NCBI GenBank assembly: GCA_949987695.1
Contig: OX465288.1
Coordinates: forward strand, 40,897,104-40,961,103
Source of the DNA: Merzomyia westermanni
Taxonomy: Eukaryota; Arthropoda; Insecta; Diptera; Tephritidae
Length of the DNA stretch: 64,000 bases
Direction of reading: 5' to 3'
The notes under the pieces are model-generated. The model ran no database searches, was not told where the DNA came from, and saw only the letters and a program-made list of their open reading frames with translations. Below, piece after piece: positions 56,651 through 64,000 of the stretch. Every line of letters begins with the position of its first letter. Positions within the stretch are counted from its first letter, which is position 1. Made by a program: the position numbers and the translations under genes.

Positions 56651-57304
56651 TGTCAATTTTGTTGAAGGCGCGTCTTTCCTAGAAAAATTTTAAATATTCC
56701 AATTCAAGGGAAATTCACCATACCAAAACCCAACCAAACTTTGATTGTTCAACTTAATCGAAAACGAAAAATGTCAATGTGAATATCGTCAACAGTAATA
56801 AAAGTTAATAAACCAGTGTAACGCAACAACAAATACCAATCACTAACAATTCCAAACGTTACTATAACAAAGTAAACACCCCGACATGGTCAATTTCAAC
56901 AACAACAACAACAATTGCAGACAGCAGGACACGGTAACCAGATGACTTTTCTATTAAATTCTGAGTGACACGACGGAAACAAAAAGGAATCCAATGACAT
57001 ATAGTGGACAAACGAGCAAGTGTTTGCGTCTATGGCATGAGTTAACTACGCCACAAAATTGTTGTCATCATACATACGCCAGACAGAGTATTTTTTTGTC
57101 ATTGCCGTCGCACTTACTACATCATCGCTGGTGTGCACTACGCTCCCACTTTCCACATTAGATTTCTCATATGTTTCGGATTGAGTGCAAAGGAAATATC
57201 AAATGGCAGTGAACAGGAAAGTGCGTTCATGGTGTGTTGAATAAGCACTAAGTACGATGAAGGACGATATTAACCCTTGGGGTTTACTTAAGGGCGGTCA
57301 GTAA
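56651..57304. other. No feature recognised
   Basis: More complex DNA with a short (CAA)n run near 56898-56920; no motif found. Confidence 0.4.
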
Positions 57305-57600
57305 GGTTGTCAATAAATAATCGATTTTTACTTTAATCGAATTTTTTAAATTATAGTGTTTTTGTATCGACTTTTTTTAATGGTGAGCATTGAGTTTTCG
57401 TTAATCGATTTTAAGAGTTACAGATTTCAAATTGATTTTTGTAAATAATGCTCGAAAATTTAAACTAATTTTTATAACTTTATTCTATTTTTAATTTAGT
57501 CAACTGTTAAACGGTTTACAGATAATTTGTGATAGTAACAGTTTACTAACTATAACAAATCGATTATTTTCTTTAAAAATCGATATTTTAGATATCGGCT
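57305..57600. repeat. ATCGAT repeat with inverted ends
   Basis: It begins near AATAATCGATTTTTACTTTA and ends near CAAATCGATTATTTTCTTTA and AAAATCGATATTTTAGATAT. The ends are partial inverted repeats around ATCGATT words. Word content matches the long stretch at 28.6-33.4 kb. Confidence 0.5.
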
Positions 57601-58380
57601 TGAAGTCACATGCCTAGCTGTCAGTTTGCCTGTCTTTTCGAAAAACTTATATCGCTGGTGTTTGTGATACTAATTTCTAAAGCCTATTAGTTAGATTATC
57701 GTTGACTTGAATACTTATACAATGAGAGTATGAATAAAAATCTCGTTTCGTAATGTACTTTTACCAGAGGTCTTGATTTAACAAATGAAGGGTGTCCGAA
57801 CAAAGGACCCTGAAATCTGAAAGAGTTACAAGACCACCCAGCAGAAAATTGGGCTAGCTCAGAACAATCCCGGAGCTAACCCTCAACTTCTCCATGAGCC
57901 AACTCTATTAGTCTCGCCTAAGTAATGGCCCGGAATAAAGAAGATTTACCTAAAATCTTGACCTGGCGTTTAAGGACCATGACTAAGTGCGATGTTATTT
58001 CAACCAACCAGCAGTTAAACGTTAATTGGAAGTACTTGCAATGTCTTATATGACTTCATGACTTCATGGATATACTTCGAAGATTTTTGGCTGGCTCACC
58101 ATTTTATTTGTGGGAGTATCCTTCGCTTATCAGTATCCCTTTAAGAAGCGAAACTTTGTTGTTGTAACGCAAAACCACTGCCCGAATGTCGCAGATTAAA
58201 TACGGTACCCTTCAGTAGCAATATATTCCGATTGGCTCGGAAACGATTAGCTTGACTCCTTGAAGTTTTTTTAGCTTTTCATCTACATCGAGCTTCCATA
58301 ATAGTGTTCTCCGAGATCTACGATCACTTGAAAAGTCCTAATTTGATTTTAAATAAACTGACATTTAGTTCGCAATATTT
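57601..58380. other. Unassigned
   Basis: TTTGTTGTTGTAACGCAAAACCACTGCCCGAATGTCG near 58157 recalls the edge of SINE family 2, but the B box is not preserved. No coding motif seen in any frame. Confidence 0.35.
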
Positions 58381-58386
58381 GCGACT

Positions 58387-58555
58387 ATGCCGTGGTGGGT
58401 AGTGTGCTTGACTTCCATGCAGAAGGTCTCGAGTTTTAGGTTACATCAAATATAAAAATGTTTTAGACAAGTTTATATTCAAAACAGGGAAAGCGTCAGG
58501 TTGGTAAGCTCTCCGACTTGGTTGCGTCATGAAAACTATTTCAGCAAAAACGAGT
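58387..58555 (+). repeat. SINE family 1 fragment, head half, diverged
   Basis: GCCGTGGTGGGTAGTGTGCT aligns with the head of the 16.5-kb SINE. GGTCTCGAGTTTTAGG sits at the B-box position but is degraded, and AGCTCTCCGACTTGGTTGCG with ATGAAAACTATTTCAGCAAA aligns with the body. This is the oldest-looking copy here. Confidence 0.6.
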
Positions 58556-58579
58556 CTGGTCAAATTTTAACACAAATTA

Positions 58580-58805
58580 GATGCGTTATGGCTATGGTAA
58601 TGGTTATGGTTGTAGCTATTTTTATGGTGTTCTTGTTGTTATGGTTATGGTTAAGGGTATGGTTTAGGTTAGCAACGTTTGGTCACAGTTATGGTTATGA
58701 TTATGGTTACGGTTACTATTATGAATATAAATATAGCGGTGGTTATGATTATGGTTTTGGTTCTGGTTCTGGTTATGTTTATGTCTATGGTTATGGTTAG
58801 GGATG
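58580..58805. repeat. Imperfect hexanucleotide array (TTATGG)n
   Basis: GGTTAT and variants (GGTAAT, GGTTGT, GGTTTT, GGTTCT, GATTAT) run for about 225 bp. The G/Y-rich tail of the 99-codon frame at 58501-58800 is a product of the period. Locally the text resembles TTAGGG-type sequence (GGTTAAGGGTATGGTTTAGG), but it is not a telomere. Confidence 0.85.
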
Positions 58806-59814
58806 AGGTCGAAGCATTATTTAAAATTTTGATTAGGATTTTCTTCAAATACCATTAACCTTTGTTCAAGTGTGCTACTTGGCTAGTAGGAAGTCTAATT
58901 GAAGTGACTGTGAGACTACCTCAAAGCAGCAACGAGTTAAATTTGAGTTGTGTATTATTCAAGCACACTCATTGGTCATCCATACTTATTTTTGTATAAA
59001 CATACTTACGATATATGTAGGTTTTGTGAATACAACTAAACAACTAAACGTTTGGCGTTGATGATGACGAAGTCCGTTAACTTGCTAACGGTAAATTGAG
59101 ATATGTCAATTGCATGTGTGGAAGTATTTTTACATGTGTGTATGAGTGTGGCTGTTATAATCAAATTGCATTCAGTCTCCAACACAATCCAGAGGAAATT
59201 AAATCCTTATCGAATTTCACATGTGCGATTAATGAAATTTTCTCATTCTCAACATTTCAATAGAACTTCGAATAATCGGGTTTCAATTTGAAATTTTGTC
59301 AAATATTGACCTTTAGCGACTCTGGCGTAAATGACAGTTTTACGGTAAATGTATTAATGTCCATACTTACTAACATAGGCAAATGCATACATGTGTGCTG
59401 ATTACAGGGAAATAATTTAGAAATTTAGAAATCTTATTATTTTGAATTGAACAAAATGCCAAATGGCATTATTCAGTTCACTAGTTTTTCATTTACAGCC
59501 CTGTTCTGAATTTTTTATGGCTAACAGTTCTTATTGCAATTGAAAAGTCCAATTTTTTTGTGAACCCCTCCCTCTTTTCAATACTTCCTAGAGGCAAAGA
59601 TAATTGGGAAGTCCGTATACGTTTTAATTTAGAAGTCGTTAGTGTTTTGCAAAATACAACTGTGCTAGAATATTCGTTCTTTACAGAGTGCTAAGTTCCC
59701 AGTCCTAACTGCCCCCTGCGATGCCGTTTCCTCAATAAAGACGTCGACTGACGGTATGTTGCAAATCAGGTTCATATCCCTCGTAGGGCATGAACCTAAG
59801 AAAGCTCTCGGATC
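58806..59814. other. No feature recognised
   Basis: Ordinary sequence. GGTTCATATCCCTCGTAGGG near 59769 is weakly B-box-like. The 62-codon frame at 59103-59291 has no motif. Confidence 0.4.
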
Positions 59815-60322
59815 TTTCCCTTTCATTTTATTTCATTTTATTTTGTTTTATTTTATTTGATTTCATTTTATTTTATTTTATTTTGTTTTTTTTTTTAAAT
59901 TTTTTATATTATATCAGGTTTTTTCTTTTTATTGGTTTATTTTACTTCATTTTGTTTTATTCTCTGTTTTTTACTTTTTTTATTTTTTTCCATCATTTCA
60001 TTTCTTTTTATCTTATTTTAATTAATCTTATTTTATTTTCTTTGTTTTATTTAATTTTGTTTTGTTTTATTTATTCAATTCTATTTTATTTTATTTACTT
60101 CATTTCATTTGTTTATTATTTAATTTAATTTAATTTCATTTCATTTTTTTATTATTTAATTTAATTTAATTTAATTTTACTTCATTCCATTTAATTTAAT
60201 TTAATTTAATTTAATTCAATTTTGTTTTGTTTTATTTTATTTTATTTTATTTTATTTTATTTTATTTTATTTTATTTTATTTTATTTTATTTTATTTTAT
60301 TTTATTTTATTTTATTTTATTA
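59815..60322. repeat. (ATTTT)n pentamer tract, last ~90 bp perfect
   Basis: About 500 bp of pentamer variants. From about 60231 to 60321 the repeat is an uninterrupted run of 18 TTTTA units, far more homogeneous than any other tract in the window. The F/L-rich frame at 59790-60128 is an artefact. Confidence 0.92.
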
Positions 60323-61215
60323 TAAAAATACCAGGGAGGTTACTCTGTACAGCAATGCGAAAGCAAATGCTATTCGAAAGTTGTCAAATTAATAATAAGT
60401 ACTTCCCAAAAATAATTATATAGCACTCACACATACTTTTGTAGCCATAAACATCGATATATATTCTCTCACCTTAGAGGGTATATCAATTGTTTTGGAA
60501 AGGGATATCAATTGACTGACATGTGTTCCAGTGCTCATGCTTGCATATATCCTCTCCCTAAACGTGTTTACATCATTGTTGGTTTATTCACAACACGTTA
60601 TAGCCCAATTAAACTAATTTGAATGCAAACGTGTTGCGCGAATGGCTGACTGTTGCAACTACAGTCCATAAACTTCGTATGGGGTTGAAAGTGTTTTGTT
60701 GACGCTTTGTGAGTTGGGTAAATGGACAATACATCAACAGTCGAATATTACAGTTAGCAGATTAGTGTTATTGTAATTGTTGTTATTGTAGCAAGCATTA
60801 ATATATATGTACTTGGTTGCATGTATAGAGTAAAACGTCAAATGGATGTGTGTGAGTGCAACCCTCATGCAAGCAATTTACCTGTTGCATTCAAGTCGTG
60901 GAGTGTAATTGATGCAACAAAATTGTTGTTGGTTGTTTTGTGGTTAAATTTGATATGACTGCATTAGCCGCGACCCAAGGGATATTTTGTAAACAAACAA
61001 ACGTACATATATTAATTGTGTTTCGTGCAAAGGGAATTTAGGTCATTTAAATGGCATCCACGCCCATGAGGGGGGGTATTTTGGAACGCGCGTTTGTGTG
61101 CTTGCAGATATTTGTAACTGAATTAATTTGAAACTAAAGGCCCCCTGGGATTGAGTGAGAACACTAAGCTAAAAGTCAAGAGTGCAGACGAATGGCATGA
61201 GTGCGACGGGATAGA
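60323..61215. other. Unassigned, less repetitive DNA
   Basis: No phrase shared with the rest of the window and no coding motif. It may be single-copy host DNA. Confidence 0.35.
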
Positions 61216-61890
61216 GATGGTGGCTAATAAGTATGGCGGCCGAAAGTTCTGCCAAAAGAATACGAAGGATTTTGGAAGGCTTCAAAAACGCTACAAATAC
61301 CAGAAGGAATATTGGTGATCTGGTAAGCGACGTGCAGACCGTACTTAAGAATTGGAGGGAGCACTTCACGTTATTGTTAAATACCGAGAAAGTTAAAAAA
61401 ACGTCCACCTCTAATACCTAGTTACTAAAAATAGAACCCAATGGGCTGTGAAAAAGTTGAAGTTAAAACATCCTAAAATAAGAAAGCGTCCGAGGCTGAC
61501 CGACTACGAGCAAAGTTGTAAAAGATATGGGCGCAGCTTCATAATTAAGTGTGCTCCACTGACTACCGTTTTTTTTTTACAAAACTTTCAATTTTTAAGG
61601 TTCTTATAATATATACGAGGAAAGGTAAGCCTGGGGTAAGAGGCTTCCAAAATTCTTCTCCGAAAGACGCAAGGGTGCCGTATTCATACCGATTAAGCAA
61701 TGGCCTTATCCCCAACACTGCCTTAACTTTCGAGGAGTGTTTTATTGACTGAAAGCTCTGACAGACCGATTAGATCATATCAGTGCGCTTTCAGACCTTT
61801 AAAATCTTCTAGATATTCACGATACGCCAAATACCGGTGAAGTATGCAGCTGTTTTATGCTTGATGAGGCCTACAATACGAACAAGAAAG
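61216..61890 (+). pseudogene. Non-LTR retrotransposon fragment (RTE/jockey-like)
   Basis: The plus strand has KNATNTRRNIGDLVSDVQTV followed by LKNWREHFTLLLN, like the linker before the reverse transcriptase in many non-LTR elements (xxxWREHFxxLLN). Downstream, in shifting frames, are SYQCAFRPLKSS (compare YQCGFRPGKST) and CFMLDEAYNTNKK (compare the FxDFKxAYDT block). The order is right, but the parts between are decayed or missing and no single frame spans them. The clade is uncertain. Confidence 0.62.
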
Positions 61891-62310
61891 CTTCGGACTT
61901 TTTTGCGACCATTTCGGAATAGATTTGGAAAATTTTCGAAACCATTTTAGGATTATTTATTTCTTCCTCTTGCGGGGATGATTTTGGTACTTTTTCAGTA
62001 TCATTCCGGAATAGTTTTTTGTCTATATATATAACATCCAAAGCTAATGCTGAAAAAGTGCGTTAAAGAATTAAGAAATGCTCTCGAAGGATCCCCAATA
62101 TGGTCTCTAAAAATTACCAAAAATAATTCCAAATGATCCCGAAAATCTCACAACAATCAGGAAAAAGACCTACAAATTTTTCCGAAAAAGTCACTAAAAC
62201 AGTCCCCAAATGATACTAAAGTAACCTCGAAAATGTTCAGATATGATACGCAAAAATTTCCGAAATTATTCCAAAAAGTCCTGAAAACAATCGGGAATTG
62301 ATCCGAACCC
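61891..62310. repeat. Mirrored CGGAA minisatellite (fold-back type)
   Basis: Up to about 62030 the plus strand reads TTTCGGAATAGATTTGG-like text. From about 62040 it reads TCCCGAAAATCTCAC and CCGAAAAAGTCACTAAAACA-like text, the complementary style. The same mirrored interior occurs in the fold-back element at 18.33-19.13 kb and at 25.9-26.9 kb. No matching outer arms were found here. Confidence 0.6.
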
Positions 62311-63917
62311 TACCTATTAGCTACAATTAGCTATATGATAAATTCTATGTTACCTAAATTCTGCTACAATAATCCGCTGCAATTTTTCATTTCAGTTGCA
62401 TTAATAAAATGTATCGATCTATTCGAAAAAACTTAAAATTTCGCTCTCGATAAAAAGTTTTCATCACCGCCTAAGAAGTTAACTTCAACAACTTTTGGAC
62501 TAACCCTTGCATTTTCAGTTTTGTGTCATCTAGCAAACGAGATGATAGTAGTAAGTAGTAGTATTAGAGAGTAACTTTCTCCAGAAGTTGTGTGGTTCTC
62601 CCAGCAATGCCAACGCCGAGCTCGGAGAAAATTCAACAATAAGAAATCAGTAAAACTTAACCCTTGAACTCGAGGGAGGGTTTTCTTGGTGCTCAAAATT
62701 AGCGTCTGTTATCGATAACTCATCATCAGTGTAGAAGAGGAGGTGTACTTATTTTATTTGGAACGTGGTGTTCCCAAATAGCGTGCTTTTTAAATGATGT
62801 TGAGTATATAATATATCGACTGCAAGCCTCACCTCAATCTATATTGTCTAAGCTTTATGGAGGGCGAGTAGTTTTTTTGAGTTATTTTTTTGTATATTAT
62901 TTTATTATTTGTTCAGAGAGTAGAACGGGGGGTGCGGAGCACATGTTGCATAAGGGGCAACCTTTGAGTAATATTTATTTAATTATTTTATTTATATATT
63001 ATGATTTGTTCTATATAGAAGTGGGGTGCGTTGCACCTGTTACACCTTGTATTTATTAATTGGGGGCGAGCACTGTTGGCTCTGAGGCATTGCACGGGAT
63101 TGGCTTCCTCATTTCCGTTGTGAAAAACCCCGATTTGGGATCGGAAAGCATAAACTATATCTTTCGAATATTTCATTAGCTGATTGCGAATTTCATGCAA
63201 TACAAATGAAATAAACGAAAGAAATGACTACAGCTTATGTCGCTTAAACATATATAAAGCTACCCTCACATTATTCAAAAGAGATTAACTGCATAAGTAA
63301 ATACATTAATACAATCCAGCTCAGTTGAATTACTCCACTTTTAAAGCCCGTCATCTTAAACACATGACAAATATTTTTTTATGTTCGCAAGTACAATCCT
63401 TGTATAGTTTATCATTTTAATTGCATTGTAAGTGCTTCGTAAATAAAATTCGCTCAATATTATTATGCCAGCTTCTTGTTGTATTTGTTCTATTCGATTG
63501 ACATTTATGTGCCTCTCATCAATTGACTGTGAACACTTAACACAATTCACACTTCACATTTGAGTAAACACGCTCGCTCGTTATGTCGTGAGTTCTTAAA
63601 TAGCACGTGCTGCGGCATTCCTTCACTTATTCACTCACTCCCCTTAGCACAGGCATTTCGCTCACTCCTCTCTTTCCTTTCATGTCTTGCCATCTCCTAT
63701 TACACAACGCGGCTCGCATGTGCTTTCGATATTTGTGTTTCAACCAATATTTTTGTGGCTGGTTACTTACGTCTGAAGTGGTAGCAATAAAATTTAATAT
63801 ACTTTGCGGAAATTGTGTGTGAAACAGTCGAATTGTCGTTTGGCCTCTTTTATTGGTTGTGGAAATGGCGATATGTCACATGATATATATGTGTTGGCTT
63901 AAATGGTGTTGATTTTT
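62311..63917. other. No feature recognised
   Basis: Two short stretches (62.9-63.06 kb) have GGGGTGCGNNGCAC-like text near 62930 and 63023, separated by about 93 bp, suggesting a small direct duplication. Frames at 62844-63059, 63356-63550 and 63560-63822 have no motif. Confidence 0.4.
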
Positions 63918-64000
63918 ATACCTTTCATGAACATGAAATTTTATAATAACTTTGGTCCGATGTTTGTAACGTTTAGAAATATAAGAGATAGACCCACCAT
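63918..64000. repeat. INE-1-like element cut by window end
   Basis: TATACCTTTCATGAACATGA and GAGATAGACCCACCAT match the start of the element at 34820-35172 (TATACCTTTCATGAGCATGA, GAGATAGACCCACCA). About 40 bp in between differ. The remainder lies beyond the window. Confidence 0.65.

Noticed and set aside
58640..58680. Telomere-like GGTTAAGGGTATGGTTTAGG text
   Set aside because: Part of a heterogeneous TTATGG array; flies lack TTAGG telomeres and the block is internal.
58501..58800. G/Y-rich 99-codon frame resembling a cuticle or chorion protein
   Set aside because: The G/Y part lies entirely in the TTATGG hexamer array; the upstream part is inside a SINE fragment and there is no signal peptide at the start.

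Overview
This window looks like repeat-dense, AT-rich DNA from a higher (schizophoran) fly. A tephritid fruit fly is my best guess. The grounds are the mix of families: jockey-like non-LTR retrotransposon ends with CAA tails, a DD41D mariner relative, repeats with GTCT/GTCC microsatellite cores that resemble Drosophila INE-1/DINE-1, and two dispersed tRNA-like SINE families. The species call is inference. I find no convincing host protein-coding gene, rRNA or tRNA on either strand. The many short open frames are chance frames, or are forced open by hexamer repeats. The window could be intergenic, a very large intron, or a transposon-rich (possibly piRNA-cluster-like) domain; the sequence does not decide which.

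Layout. 0-9 kb: GTTGCCACC-type repeats, a hexanucleotide array (2.5-3.1 kb), a tRNA-like SINE (4.9 kb), then largely unassigned DNA. 9-16.9 kb: SINE and INE-1-like pieces, a CCCTGC-ended MITE, a ~380-bp direct duplication around pentamer tracts, a jockey-like 3' end, a degenerate GAAACTGAAAT minisatellite and a nearly complete SINE. 18-23.6 kb: a fold-back element, a CTATCA hexamer array, a second MITE copy and a GGTGAT hexamer array. 24.15-25.39 kb: the best coding feature, a 1.24-kb Tc1/mariner-class transposon with TA target duplication, inverted ends and a 308-codon DD41D transposase whose C-terminus is broken by a deletion and frame change. 25.9-33.4 kb: fold-back repeats, a non-LTR RT fragment, a SINE and a long ATCGAT-rich stretch whose strand bias flips.

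33-42 kb: GTTGCCACC clusters, INE-1-like elements, two oppositely oriented jockey RT fragments, and a 2389-bp DNA transposon with ~440-bp terminal inverted repeats. That transposon carries a decayed gene of a widespread but, to me, unnamed metazoan family, and it sits inside an older MITE. 43.3-45.6 kb: a three-level nest (mariner remnant in a SINE in an INE-1-like element) followed by GTGGGCG modules. 48-51 kb: an AAAAT pentamer tract and the largest hexamer array (~1.1 kb of AAGGAT variants with a 66-bp higher-order unit). 52.7-56.7 kb: a SINE, a fold-back element, a Harbinger-like MITE, a Helitron helicase remnant, a short element with Helitron-type ends and a third CCCTGC MITE copy. 57-64 kb: an ATCGAT repeat, a SINE fragment, a TTATGG hexamer array, a long ATTTT tract, an RTE/jockey-like RT fragment, a mirrored CGGAA minisatellite and an INE-1-like element cut by the window edge.

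Nothing here forms an operon or pathway. The biology is layered transposition and decay plus repeated growth of hexamer and pentamer arrays. Most interesting are the long-TIR transposon at 39.36-41.75 kb, the DD41D element, the five independent hexamer arrays (two sharing a 66-bp period) and the Helitron traces at 54.5-55.6 kb.
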